A stretch of 64,000 nt of DNA from Corynebacterium yonathiae (GCF_022288805.1 NZ_JAKOPM010000006.1:59616-123615); one strand, 5' to 3'. Positions 40,801 to 49,900 are shown, counted from the stretch's first letter. The notes: generated by a model not told the origin, from the letters alone. Translations and numbers: made by a program.

Positions 40801-42114
40801 TTATTGGAACATTCCCCAGATGGTGGCAAAGAGCACGATAAAGCCCATGACCGCCACGAAATAGTTGGTCTTTTTGCCGCGGAAGCGGGCAAGTGCGTCC
40901 ACTCGGTAGATGACCAAGATAGGAAGTAAATAGGTCATAAAGGCAAAGAAGACACCGCCAACGATCGAAATCATGTCCAAAATGGAGGGGTTGAAAATAC
41001 CCACCAGGGACGTGGCGACGAAGATGAAGAGGTAGGTCCACAGATCAAGCGTGCGCGTGGACATTTTCTTCGTGGCCTTCGGTGCGGCGAGGTTGAAGAG
41101 GTACTGGGTGCCCTCGATGGTGCCGAGTGCGTGGCCGAAATAGGAGGAGGCTACTGCACAGATCACCACGATGGGCGCCATGTACGCCATAAATGGGGTG
41201 CCGGTTTCGTTGGCGAAGTAGGAAAGCACCGGCAGGTTCTTTTCATTTGCCTCCTGCATGCCGTCTGCGCCCATGGCCAGGGCGCAGGACCAGACAAAGA
41301 ACATGGTGAAGATGGTCAGCAGAACGGCGGAATTGCGGATAACTTTATCGGATTGCGCGTGGTGATCCGCGCCGTATTCCTTTTCCATGCCTAGGGAGAA
41401 TTGGGAGATGGCGGCAACGAAAGAGAAAGAGAAGACCAAGACGGGAAGGATAATGGCCTTGAGGATGCCACCGGCGGTGTGATCGCCGGCCTCCATGAAG
41501 GACCCGAGGTCCCATTGCGGAATGAGGTAGAGCGATACTGCTGCCAGTGCCACGATAAGTGGATAAACCACGAACTGGGCAATCTTCAGCATGATGGTAT
41601 TTCCAAAGGCGAGTGCGAGGGTCATCAGGCCCACACACAGTGGCGCGAGGATATACCGGGAAATTTCTGGCCCGCTTAGCTGGTTGACGATGAAGCTATT
41701 AACCGTATTAGTAATCGAGACGCCGTAAATGAGTACCACTGGGAAAATGGTGAACCAGTAGATGATGGCGAGAATGATGCCGTTTCCGCGGCCAAAGAAG
41801 TGGGTGAGTACTGCAAGGACATCTTCGCCATGCAGCGGTGAGTAGCTAATGATCCAGGAAAAGGCACGGTGGGCTAGGTAAGTCATCGGGAAGATGAGCA
41901 GGGTGGCTACCAGTAGCGGGATGAAGCCGAAGCTGCCGGCGGAGATCGGCAAAAAGAGGATGCCTGCGCCCACGGCAGTGCCGAAGAGCGTGATGGTCCA
42001 CTGGCTATTGACTGCCTTATTAGTGGTCACCTGGCTGCCGCTTGGGGTGTCTGCGTCGCCGGTAGTGGGTGAACCGGCCGGTGAAACAGGCGCATTCGCA
42101 GTCGTGTGAGACAT
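40801..42114 (-). CDS. SdaC/HAAAP-family serine/threonine-type transporter
   Basis: This 437-residue protein with 11 predicted membrane segments belongs to the hydroxy/aromatic amino acid permease family (SdaC/TdcC): TITLFGTAVGAGILFLPISAGSFGFIPLL in TM1-2, HRAFSWIISYSP, and FSFSFVAAISQFSLGMEKEYG in the middle. It probably imports serine or threonine with protons. Its position opposite a ThrE-like exporter suggests local amino-acid handling. I chose ATG 42114, with GAAGG nine bases upstream; ATG 42123 sits too close to that site. A pyrimidine run in the coding strand (41437-41421) could pair with the small-RNA purine tract. Confidence 0.88.
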   Translation of the reverse strand: MSHTTANAPVSPAGSPTTGDADTPSGSQVTTNKAVNSQWTITLFGTAVGAGILFLPISAGSFGFIPLLVATLLIFPMTYLAHRAFSWIISYSPLHGEDVLAVLTHFFGRGNGIILAIIYWFTIFPVVLIYGVSITNTVNSFIVNQLSGPEISRYILAPLCVGLMTLALAFGNTIMLKIAQFVVYPLIVALAAVSLYLIPQWDLGSFMEAGDHTAGGILKAIILPVLVFSFSFVAAISQFSLGMEKEYGADHHAQSDKVIRNSAVLLTIFTMFFVWSCALAMGADGMQEANEKNLPVLSYFANETGTPFMAYMAPIVVICAVASSYFGHALGTIEGTQYLFNLAAPKATKKMSTRTLDLWTYLFIFVATSLVGIFNPSILDMISIVGGVFFAFMTYLLPILVIYRVDALARFRGKKTNYFVAVMGFIVLFATIWGMFQ

Positions 42115-42210
42115 AGAATTCATCCTTCAGTACGTGTGAATAAGACAACATAAACAATCTATCTGAAGGTTTTGGCGAACGAAAGTAAAAGTGTGATCTA
42201 AGTTAAGTAA

Positions 42211-42251
42211 ATTTTAAAGGCCGTCGCACCGTGGGTGGCGCAACGGTCTTT
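42211..42251 (-). terminator. Intrinsic terminator after the betaine-binding-protein remnant
   Basis: AAAGGCCGTCGCACC pairs imperfectly with GGTGGCGCAACGGTCTTT, followed on the minus strand by AAAATTT. It is the natural 3' end of the decayed gene. Confidence 0.65.
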
Positions 42252-42275
42252 GGGAATCTTGCTAAGGTCTGGCAG

Positions 42276-42557
42276 CTAGTCCGCGATCAGGTTTTCGTCG
42301 CGCAAGAAATCGAGTGCCACGGTGGTGTAGTCCTCACCGTCGATGCGGGCGTTAAATTCTTGCATCTTTTCGTCGGTAAGCAGCTGTGACAAGGGAGCGA
42401 AGAGCTCTTCAACTTCTGGGTGTTCATCTAGAACCTCGGTGCGGATAACCGGGGCAAGATTGTACTTAGGGAAGAACAGATCCGGGTCCGTCAATACCTG
42501 CAGTTTGAGGGCCTTAATGTGGCCAGCGGTGGCGACAACGGAGCCAACTAGCGCCAC
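42276..42557 (-). pseudogene. C-terminal remnant of a ProX/OpuAC osmoprotectant-binding protein
   Basis: About 94 codons survive. The translation VALVGSVVATAGHIKALKLQ followed by a VLTDPDLFFPKYNLAPVIRTE stretch and a C-terminus of helix pairs (LFAPLSQLLTDEKMQEFNARI, ending DFLRDENLI) matches the end of glycine betaine/choline ABC-type binding proteins. The N-terminal two thirds, signal peptide, permease and ATPase genes are absent, and upstream sequence runs straight into the terminator of the next gene. The frame is still open and its terminator persists, so the deletion may be recent. It cannot make a functional binding protein. Confidence 0.8.
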
Positions 42558-42593
42558 AGGAAATCTGTGTTTCCATGTAAAAGGAAATGAACA

Positions 42594-42636
42594 AGCAAAA
42601 GGCCGCCGCACCATCAGTGGTGCAGCGGCCTTTTGT
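42594..42636 (-). terminator. Intrinsic terminator of the secreted aerolysin-like gene
   Basis: GGCCGC-CGCACCA pairs with TGGTGC-A-GCGGCC over TCAG, flanked by AAAA/TTTT; on the minus strand it ends in TTTTGC. It lies about 50 bases past the stop codon. Confidence 0.88.
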
Positions 42637-42683
42637 ATGGCACTGGCTAGGAAACTATGTTCCTAGGGAAGAATAGGGGGTTC

Positions 42684-44075
42684 TTAGAAGAGGCCCTCAG
42701 CCTTCTTGCCAAAGTCATTCAAGGTGTGCTCGCGGGAGTCAACGTTCTGGTCGTTGTGCTTGGAGTCGTCACCCTTGATACGGGAGGTCTGGGTTACCTC
42801 GATGTTGTTGATGAGGCGGCCTTCCTTGGTCTTGCCGTCGCCGAAGTCCAGGTTAGCGATGCGAGCCTCTTCGCCAGCGTTAATCGGGTTAGCCAGGGTT
42901 ACCTCGAAGGAACGGGTGGAGGTCTTCTCGTTGAAGCCCAGGTCACGGATGTGAGCGCCGTTGGAGGAACGCGGAGTGATGAGGCGGTCAACGCCCTTCG
43001 GGCCCTTGGCGGTCTTCACATCAACGCGGAACTGGGTAGCTGGGAACTCGCCGTAGTAGCGCTCAGAGCCAACGTTCTTGGCGCGGACTGCAACGGTGCC
43101 TGCGAAACCAGCGTGCTTAGCGCCGGAAACGGTCATGTAAGGCTCGAGGTCGAGCTTGTGCTTGGAGTCCTTCTTGTCCTCCTTGGCGTCAACCTCTTCC
43201 TGCTTCTTCTTGTCAGCAGCCTCTTCGTTCTTGCCCTCTGCCTCGGAAACCTTCTCGGCGTCTTCCTTGGCGGTGCCCTCGGTGTCCTTGATTACCTCTG
43301 CGTCAGCCTCGAGGTTCTTGTCCTCTTCCACAACCTTCGGGTCGTTGACGTCAGTGGTGTTCTGGGCATCCTTGTTAGGAGCGTAGGAGTCAGACAGCTT
43401 ATCGTACAGCTTGACGCGAACTTCGTTCTTAACCGGCTGCAGTGCATTCCAAGCGGTCGGGGTGGACCAGGTGCCGTTTGGCTTGCAGTACTGCTGGGTA
43501 CCGGTCATGTTCAGCACGCGGAAGCCGTAGGTGGCTTCACCGGTGTGGTTTGGCGGAACGTCATAAGGTCCGATGGACTGGCCAGCCTCCCAAGACAGGG
43601 AGTAGGAAGCGCTAGCACCAATCTTGGTAGCAATCTCGTGAGAGATGCCTGCGGAGCCTTCAGCATTCTTGCCGGAGCCCTTGCCGCCCAGGTTCATGGA
43701 CGTGGTCTCGGTGCGGTCACCGTTGACGGAAACGGAGATGGACTGAGACTTGGACAGGTCCTGCTGCAGCGGGATGTCCTTCTTGGTCTGGTTGGTGGTG
43801 GAAATGGTGCCGGCCGGCAGGAAGCGATCGGAAACCTTGTAGACCACGGTGCGGTGGTCTTCCCACGGGTTACATACCGGGCGAGGGTTCAGGATATTCG
43901 CCTTCATTTGGTCGGAACCGTGGGTGGTGTGGATGATCGGCAGATCCGGGTTCAGCGCCGGGGTCTCCGGGTAGGACTCGGTCTGGGTGGTGGCGCCAGC
44001 CAGCGGTGCCGCGAATGCGGTGCCGGCGACGATGAGGCCGGCGGTCAGGCCGGTCATGCGACGACGAATCGACAT
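42684..44075 (-). CDS. Secreted protein with possible aerolysin/ETX-MTX2-like core
   Basis: The 463-residue protein begins with a Sec signal peptide (1-~28). Residues 75-190 show alternating polar/apolar Ser/Thr-rich strands (VVYKVSDRFLPAGTISTTNQT, SQSISVSVNGDRTETTSMNL, EIATKIGASASYSLSWEAG, TGEATYGFRVLNM) like the pore-forming module of aerolysin/ETX-MTX2 proteins, including the VPPNHTGEA-type 'P..T' turn. Two cysteines (68, 197) may bridge this region. A Glu/Lys-rich helix (235-300) and a second beta domain (305-440) follow. AGGAGAAG precedes the ATG. Codon use is strongly biased to C-ending codons, suggesting high expression. Family assignment is my pattern reading, not a search result. Confidence 0.55.
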   Translation of the reverse strand: MSIRRRMTGLTAGLIVAGTAFAAPLAGATTQTESYPETPALNPDLPIIHTTHGSDQMKANILNPRPVCNPWEDHRTVVYKVSDRFLPAGTISTTNQTKKDIPLQQDLSKSQSISVSVNGDRTETTSMNLGGKGSGKNAEGSAGISHEIATKIGASASYSLSWEAGQSIGPYDVPPNHTGEATYGFRVLNMTGTQQYCKPNGTWSTPTAWNALQPVKNEVRVKLYDKLSDSYAPNKDAQNTTDVNDPKVVEEDKNLEADAEVIKDTEGTAKEDAEKVSEAEGKNEEAADKKKQEEVDAKEDKKDSKHKLDLEPYMTVSGAKHAGFAGTVAVRAKNVGSERYYGEFPATQFRVDVKTAKGPKGVDRLITPRSSNGAHIRDLGFNEKTSTRSFEVTLANPINAGEEARIANLDFGDGKTKEGRLINNIEVTQTSRIKGDDSKHNDQNVDSREHTLNDFGKKAEGLF

Positions 44076-44577
44076 ATAGAACTTCTCCTAATGTAGTTAG
44101 AAAATGAATGAACTTATGAATGAAATCCAGCAACTCTCGATGTTGCGCTAAGAGAACGCTAAAACAGGCTTAGAGTTAATTCATCTCTTAGATGTCTATA
44201 TATCTGCACGGCTGGAGGGTAGGTAATTTTTATATAGGCCAAGCGGTTAATTGGATCTTGTTCCCGCTAAGCGGCCGATAGTGCGTCGAAATTTATAGAT
44301 TGGAAAATGTCTATACATGGCTGCTGGAGGGGGCATTTGACTAACCCCCTTATAGGGGTGATTGGTCGCTCTATAGGGGGATGTTAGGCCCCCTTGGAAA
44401 GTTGTGGACGTGTCACAATATGCGTCGTGCGCTGCATTTAAGCGGGTGGATGGGGGTTATAAAATGCTTAATGGTGAATGTTACGTGACATACGTTATAG
44501 GCGTTTACATGGCAGAGTTTGGAGCGTTTCGCAACAGGAGCCTATCGGGGGCTTGCGCTGAGGGGTGATGGGCGGGG
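44076..44577. other. Long promoter region of the secreted aerolysin-like gene
   Basis: This 500-base AT-richer region has no gene. It contains two TATAGGGG motifs (44351-44358 and 44372-44379), the first inside a near-palindrome CCCCCTTATAGGGG, which look like regulator sites, and an imperfect hairpin near 44120-44160 in the likely 5' leader. The promoter itself cannot be fixed by eye. Confidence 0.4.
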
Positions 44578-45315
44578 CTAGAGTAGGGCAGCTTCGATGA
44601 TGAGCATGAGGGCTGCAGAGATTGCCACAATGATGACGATGCGGTTGAGGAGGTGCCTATCTATAAATCGGTTGAGGTAGTTTGCGCCAATGAGTCCGAT
44701 GACAACGAGAGGGAAATAGGCCGCCGCAGCGGACACTTGGGTGCTGCTAATCTGCCCGTTAAGCGCCAGGATAATAAGAGAAATTAAGGTTCCGAGGACA
44801 AAAGTGCCCGCTAGAGTGCCGCGGGTGCGGGCTGGATCGAATCGCTTCATTATGAGCGCCATGGGTGGGCCTCCGATGGAGGTGGAGGTGCCTAGGATGC
44901 CGGAGGCTATTCCAGCGATGAGCGTGTTGAGGGTGGTCGGGCGCGGGCTCCATCCCAAACTGGACAGCGTCATGGCTAGGAGCACGGCACAACCGATGAA
45001 GATGGACAGCCCGTCGGAGGAGAGGCTCGCGATTGCCCAAGCACCCAACACGGAACCGGGGATGCGGGCGAGGGTAGAGATACCTACGACGCGCCAGGAT
45101 GTCTCGCGGAAGGTTCGCGAGAGCGTGTAGCTAGAAATGCATAGCGCGAGCAGCAGAATGAGCGTGGGCACGAGCTCGGGACGAACGAGAGCGATGAGCG
45201 GGGTGGCAATAGTGCCCAAGCCAAAACCGATGGTGCCTTGAGTAATGGTGCCGGCGAGGATAAGAACGCCAATGAAAACATAGGACCATGCGTCCGCGGA
45301 GATTCCCAGAAACAT
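44578..45315 (-). CDS. TauE/SafE-family membrane permease
   Basis: The 245-residue protein has about eight membrane segments and the TauE/SafE repeat: AGTITQGTIGFGLGTIATPLIALV in the first half and IAGIASGILGTSTSIGGPPMALIM in the second. The family moves sulfonates, sulfite or other organic anions, usually outward. No sulfur genes are adjacent on this side, though a second family member (CysZ) lies at 57.5 kb. It is a single gene with a start at 45315. Confidence 0.85.
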   Translation of the reverse strand: MFLGISADAWSYVFIGVLILAGTITQGTIGFGLGTIATPLIALVRPELVPTLILLLALCISSYTLSRTFRETSWRVVGISTLARIPGSVLGAWAIASLSSDGLSIFIGCAVLLAMTLSSLGWSPRPTTLNTLIAGIASGILGTSTSIGGPPMALIMKRFDPARTRGTLAGTFVLGTLISLIILALNGQISSTQVSAAAAYFPLVVIGLIGANYLNRFIDRHLLNRIVIIVAISAALMLIIEAALL

Positions 45316-45360
45316 AATGACGGTTAAGTTTATCTGGGCCCGCCGCGCAGCCTAAAACCG

Positions 45361-46023
45361 TTAGAGGCGCGCGGTGGCCTTCTCGTTGGCGGCGATTTCC
45401 TCCAGCCGATCGGCTGGGCACATTCCGGCAATGATGACTGCGGAACCACCTGCGGCGAGGGGCTCGAGTACGGCGCGGGAAAAGGACTCATTATCGGACC
45501 AGCCGGTAGACAGCAGGCGCTCCGCGGAGGCGGGGGCATCAACAAGCTGGGGCAGTGGCTGGGTTTCGCCAAAGTACTGATCGCCATAGAAGCGCACGGT
45601 GGGGCCAAAATCGATGGCGCCGGTGGGAAGCTCCCCGCCGGATTCTACGACTCCGCGGCCGAAGGGGTCCTCACTGATGAGCACGATATCAGCCTGCGGC
45701 TGGCGCTCGTGGGCGGCGGTGTAGCGGGATGGGGAGGTAAAGACGACGTCGGCAAGCGCGGCAGACTCGCCAAAGCTATAGGAAGGGCCAGAGGCGAGTG
45801 CGCCCAAGGCCACAACGGCTGCCTGCCACGAGGTCGGGAGATCGATGGCGATGATGGAATCCGGCTCTAAATCGAGCTCTTCTTCCAACATATTGGCGAT
45901 CTTGGCTACCCAATTGTCGAGCGTTTGCGCGGAAAAATCCATGCGTGCGCCGGTGGCCTCGTTATATACGGTAAGCCGCGGGGAGGCGGCGTCGGCACGC
46001 AAAAGATGGGCGAGTAGTTCCAT
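45361..46023 (-). CDS. TIGR03089-family protein (truncated acyl-CoA-synthetase-like)
   Basis: The 220-residue protein corresponds to the actinobacterial TIGR03089 family, which resembles the N-terminal part of AMP-binding synthetases (PRLTVYNEATGARMDFSAQTLDNWVAKIANML) but has no ATP-binding STG loop or adenylation motifs. Its neighbour is the LCP gene, as in mycobacteria (Rv3268 beside Rv3267), which supports the assignment. Function is unknown. It lies 25 bases downstream of the LCP gene on the same strand and is probably co-transcribed. Confidence 0.8.
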   Translation of the reverse strand: MELLAHLLRADAASPRLTVYNEATGARMDFSAQTLDNWVAKIANMLEEELDLEPDSIIAIDLPTSWQAAVVALGALASGPSYSFGESAALADVVFTSPSRYTAAHERQPQADIVLISEDPFGRGVVESGGELPTGAIDFGPTVRFYGDQYFGETQPLPQLVDAPASAERLLSTGWSDNESFSRAVLEPLAAGGSAVIIAGMCPADRLEEIAANEKATARL

Positions 46024-46048
46024 ACCCGCCCATCGTAGGGGAGAAGTG

Positions 46049-47680
46049 CTAGTTCACGCAGCGCGGGCCGTCGCCACCAGCATCGATCTCTGGGGAAACC
46101 TTGGCGGTACCGAAATCATCGCCCGGGGTACCTACCGGTTGGCTGGACTTATCTGCCTCCGGCTCTTGGGCACTGGCCTCCTTATCGGAGGGGCCCTGGT
46201 AGTTATCGGTAGCAACCACGATGAGGGTGTCATCATCGAGCTCCGAGTTCTCTGCTACCGGCAGTCCACCCAGCTTCTTGGCTAGGGCCTTAGCCTCCTC
46301 GCTCGACGGATCGGCGGCTACGACTTGGGACTCGCTGTAGATTCCTGGTTGTGCATTGGCGGAACGCTCTACGGTATAACCCTTGCCCTCTAGCCAGGAG
46401 CCGATGCCGGAAGCTAGGCCATCAATATTGCCGGCGTTGAGGACGTGAATATTGATATTCGGGTCGACGTCTTCGTCTTTTTCCGCCTTATCCTGTTTGT
46501 CCTTATCTTCGGCCTTAGATTCTTCGGTAGCTTCATCGTGGCTCTTGGCTAGGTCATCCATGAAGCGGTGGACCTCAGAGGCGTCAATAGTGACGATGGA
46601 TTCGCCAAAATCGCCCTGGCCGTCGATGGAGGTGACCGGGATAGTGGTGAACGTAACATTGCCGCCGGCGAGCCCTGCCAGCTGGGTGACAAAGCCCATG
46701 ATGTCCCAGCCCTCATCGATGACTACGGAGCGCTCCACGGCCTTGGCAATCTTGGACAGCTTGGAGGGGTTGGCCAGGGTGTCATTGTCCAAGATCTTAT
46801 TGACTAAGGAGGCCATGAAAGCCTGCTGGCGTACGATGCGGTCGAGATCGCCACGCGGGAGGTTATAGCGCTGGCGTACGAAGGCGAGAGCCTTGGCGCC
46901 ATCAAGGGTCTGCTTGCCCTTGCTGAACTGAGCGCCAGACATCTCGTCATTAACGTCATCGTTGAGGCAGACTTCGACGCCATCGACGGCATCAGTCAGC
47001 AGGGTAAAGCCCAAGAGACCCACCTCCGCGTAGTGGTCGATGGACACACCGGTGAGGGTGCGCACCATAGCCAACAATCCTTCACGGCCGGCCTCGACGC
47101 CCTGCTTTTCGATGTCCTTATCCGAGTGCGGTTTCTTTTTGCCCTTGGATTCTGCCTCGGCGTTTTCCTGTTCGAGTTCTTCCACCTTGGCGTTTTTATG
47201 GGAAGCGAATACGGCATTCATCTTCATATTGCCGTATTCCGGATCCTTGACATACGTATCGCGCGGGATGGACACGGCAGTAGCACGGGAACCATCCTCC
47301 GGAACACGAATAAGCATCATGGTGTCGGTGTTTTCCTCACCATCGGCCACGCCGGCGTGCAGATCTGCCAGTTCCTTATCGGAGAGGGGATCGCCCTTAG
47401 CGTCGGTACGGGAATCCTTGCCCACCAGCAAGATATCCACTGCGCCATCGAGCGAATCACCCGAAAGGCCCTGGCCGCCCAGGGACAAGTCCTGGGCCGA
47501 GGACATTCCATTATCCAGCCGGCCCACCGTGGCATAACCTACGCCAGATACCACCAGGATCAAAGTGGACAGGAGGGCAATGATTGCCTTGATGGCCGTC
47601 GAACCTTTTTGCTTTACCGCGTTAGCGGCAGAGGGCGCCGGCTGGATGGTGCGCGCCCGGCGAGTGTTCTCAGAAGTCAC
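46049..47680 (-). CDS. lcpA: LytR-CpsA-Psr (LCP) cell-wall ligase with LytR_C domain
   Basis: This 543-residue membrane-anchored protein has a short cytoplasmic tail, one membrane helix (~27-50), an LCP domain (~80-380: ILLVGKDSRTD, DTMMLIRVP, AVSIPRDTYV, the DGVEVCLNDDV and FVRQRYNLPRGDLDRIVRQQ signatures) and a C-terminal LytR_C domain (~405-495). LCP proteins of corynebacteria link arabinogalactan to peptidoglycan. A long charged insertion (EQENAEAESKGKKKPHSDKD) sits inside the LCP domain. The GTG start at 47680 is upstream of TIGR03089 and divergent from wbbL. Confidence 0.92.
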   Translation of the reverse strand: MTSENTRRARTIQPAPSAANAVKQKGSTAIKAIIALLSTLILVVSGVGYATVGRLDNGMSSAQDLSLGGQGLSGDSLDGAVDILLVGKDSRTDAKGDPLSDKELADLHAGVADGEENTDTMMLIRVPEDGSRATAVSIPRDTYVKDPEYGNMKMNAVFASHKNAKVEELEQENAEAESKGKKKPHSDKDIEKQGVEAGREGLLAMVRTLTGVSIDHYAEVGLLGFTLLTDAVDGVEVCLNDDVNDEMSGAQFSKGKQTLDGAKALAFVRQRYNLPRGDLDRIVRQQAFMASLVNKILDNDTLANPSKLSKIAKAVERSVVIDEGWDIMGFVTQLAGLAGGNVTFTTIPVTSIDGQGDFGESIVTIDASEVHRFMDDLAKSHDEATEESKAEDKDKQDKAEKDEDVDPNINIHVLNAGNIDGLASGIGSWLEGKGYTVERSANAQPGIYSESQVVAADPSSEEAKALAKKLGGLPVAENSELDDDTLIVVATDNYQGPSDKEASAQEPEADKSSQPVGTPGDDFGTAKVSPEIDAGGDGPRCVN

Positions 47681-47804
47681 AAGTTAAGGCTTTCTAAATT
47701 GGTGGGGATCTGGAGACAGTTTAGGGCAGAACGGTTAAAAATTAGTGATCCGTGTCCGATTTCGCGTGTTCGGGCAGTGTCCCTGCCAAGTGCGAGGAGC
47801 GCCG

Positions 47805-48704
47805 GTGACTAAGCTCGGGGCCATTGTGACTACTCCAACTCAATCCCCGCTGGCCGTTATCACCGTGACCTATAGCCCCGGTGAATACCTCGGTAGTTTT
47901 TTAGACTCCCTGCCGAGCGCGTGCGCCTGCGACACCAAGGTTGTTCTGGCGGATAATGGCTCCACCGACGGCGTACCCGAAGCGGCCGCTCGCGAGCGCG
48001 CTGAGGTCGACTTTCTCGATACCGGCGGGAATATCGGATACGGCGCTGGCATGAATGCCGGAGCGCGCTTCGCCCGTGAGCACGGCGGGGTGGATGAGGA
48101 GTTTTTCCTTATCTCTAACCCAGATGTTGCCTTTTCCCCGGGATCCATCGACCGACTCATCGAGTGTGCCCGCCAGTGGCCTGATGCGGCGGCCGTAGGC
48201 CCGCGCATCGTGGAACCAGACGGCAGCAATTATCCTTCGGCCCGCGCCGTGCCCACCGTTGCTACTGGCATTGGGCACGCGCTCTTTTCCTCGATTTGGC
48301 CCTCTAATCCATGGTCGCGGGCCTACCGCAATGAATCCGACATGACCACACAGCGCCCGGCCGGCTGGTTGTCCGGCTCCTGCCTTTTGGTGCGCTGGGA
48401 AGCTTTCGAGGCCATCGGCGGATTTGATGAGCGCTATTTCATGTACCTCGAAGACGTGGACCTTGGCGATCGCTTCGCTCGTGCCGGGTACCAGAACATC
48501 TTTTGTCCGGAGGCCGTTATTAGTCATGCCAAAGGGCATTCCACGCAAGCGCATGCCGGAGCCATGCTGCGCGCTCATCACAATTCCGCCTACCGCTTCC
48601 AAGCGGACCGGCATCCTGCTTGGTGGCAAGCCCCATTGCGGGGTGTTTTATGGCTGGGGCTGCGGGTGCGCGGGTTAATTGCCTCGGCGTCGGCGCGTTC
48701 TTAA
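47805..48704 (+). CDS. wbbL: Rhamnosyltransferase WbbL (GT2)
   Basis: The 299-residue glycosyltransferase adds L-rhamnose from dTDP-rhamnose to decaprenyl-PP-GlcNAc, making the linker of arabinogalactan. GT2 motifs are DNGSTDG near the N-terminus, GNIGYGAGMNAG, ISNPDVAFSPGS (the metal-binding DXD-like region) and FDERYFMYLEDVDLGDRFARAGY with the catalytic Asp. I chose GTG 47805 (GAGGAG upstream); longer frames start inside the promoter. The order LCP-wbbL-rmlA2 is as in C. glutamicum and M. tuberculosis. Confidence 0.92.
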   Translation: MTKLGAIVTTPTQSPLAVITVTYSPGEYLGSFLDSLPSACACDTKVVLADNGSTDGVPEAAARERAEVDFLDTGGNIGYGAGMNAGARFAREHGGVDEEFFLISNPDVAFSPGSIDRLIECARQWPDAAAVGPRIVEPDGSNYPSARAVPTVATGIGHALFSSIWPSNPWSRAYRNESDMTTQRPAGWLSGSCLLVRWEAFEAIGGFDERYFMYLEDVDLGDRFARAGYQNIFCPEAVISHAKGHSTQAHAGAMLRAHHNSAYRFQADRHPAWWQAPLRGVLWLGLRVRGLIASASARS

Positions 48705-48805
48705 GCCTTGGAGCGCGTGCCGTTGACCTGGTTTGAGCGCCTTAAGCTCTACACTGTCCCTCAGAAAATCACAGAATAAAACTGTCCGCATACATAAGGA
48801 AGACT

Positions 48806-49900
48806 ATGACTGAAGCAGCCACCACCCACGGTGCCAGCACGGATGCAGTGATTCTCGTTGGCGGTCGCGGCACCCGCCTGCGCCCACTAACCATCGGTAC
48901 GCCAAAGCCGATGCTGCCGACGGCCAACTACCCGTTCCTGCAGCACTTGCTCGCCCGCATCAAGGCCGCCGGCATCGAACACGTGGTCATGTCTACCTCT
49001 TATAAGGCCGAGGTCTTTGAGGAGTACTTCGGCGATGGCTCCGACTTGGGCCTAGAAATCGAGTACGTGGTGGAAGAGACCGCGCTTGGTACCGGCGGCG
49101 GCATTCGTAATGTCTACGACAAGCTGCGCAATGACACGGTTATGGTCTTTAACGGCGATGTGCTCTCTGGCATGGGCTTGGAGGGTATTCTCACTACGCA
49201 CCATGAGAAGAACGCCGATGTCACCATGCATCTGCTCAACGTGGCTGACCCCCGCGCGTTTGGTTGCGTGCCGACCGATTCCAACGGCCGGGTGACCGCC
49301 TTCCTGGAGAAGACCGAGGATCCGCCCACCAATCAGATCAACGCAGGCTGCTACGTATTCAAGCGTTCGGTTATCGAGTCTATTCCGGCTAACCGTGTGG
49401 TCTCCGTGGAGCGCGAGACCTTCCCAGGGCTACTCGCGGAGGGCCGCCTTGTGGTCGGCCACGTTGATAACTCCTACTGGCGCGACATGGGGCGGCCGGA
49501 TGACTTTACTCGCGGTTCTTCCGACCTGGTGCGCGGCATTGCGCCTTCCCCGCTGATTGAAGGCAAGACCGGTGAGTCCCTGGTGGATCCTTCGGCCGGT
49601 ATCGCCGGTGGCGTGCTTCTGCTATCCGGTACCGCCGTGGGCCGTGGCTCCGAGGTGGGCGCTGGCTCCCGTCTAGAGGGCACTGTTGTCTTCGACGGGG
49701 TGCGCATTGAACCGGGTGCCATCATCCATAACTCGATCATCGCTTCTGGCGCGCATATTGGCGCCAACGCGGTTATTGAGAACTGCGTCATTGGCGAGGG
49801 TGCCCACATCGGCGCACGCTGCGAGCTTCTCGACGGCATGCGTGTCTTCCCCGGCGTTTCTATCCCCGATGCCGGTGTGCGTTTTAGCTCCGATGCTTAA
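48806..49900 (+). CDS. rmlA2: Mannose-1-phosphate guanylyltransferase
   Basis: This 364-residue nucleotidyltransferase makes GDP-mannose from GTP and mannose-1-phosphate. The N-terminal VILVGGRGTRLRPLT-TPKPMLP pattern (residues 15-37) binds the nucleotide; the C-terminus (~270-350) is a left-handed beta helix of hexapeptide repeats (for example SIIASGAHIGANAVIENCVIGEGAHIG). It is Rv3264c-like, which is called manB in M. tuberculosis and rmlA2 in C. glutamicum annotations. GDP-mannose feeds phosphatidylinositol mannosides and lipomannan. A strong terminator follows. Confidence 0.9.
   Translation: MTEAATTHGASTDAVILVGGRGTRLRPLTIGTPKPMLPTANYPFLQHLLARIKAAGIEHVVMSTSYKAEVFEEYFGDGSDLGLEIEYVVEETALGTGGGIRNVYDKLRNDTVMVFNGDVLSGMGLEGILTTHHEKNADVTMHLLNVADPRAFGCVPTDSNGRVTAFLEKTEDPPTNQINAGCYVFKRSVIESIPANRVVSVERETFPGLLAEGRLVVGHVDNSYWRDMGRPDDFTRGSSDLVRGIAPSPLIEGKTGESLVDPSAGIAGGVLLLSGTAVGRGSEVGAGSRLEGTVVFDGVRIEPGAIIHNSIIASGAHIGANAVIENCVIGEGAHIGARCELLDGMRVFPGVSIPDAGVRFSSDA

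Noticed and set aside
42657..44096. A 479-codon plus-strand frame opposite the secreted aerolysin-like gene
   Set aside because: It is a mirror of the strongly C-biased codons of the real gene; it has no ribosome-binding site, and its Leu/Val/Gly-only composition is not protein-like.
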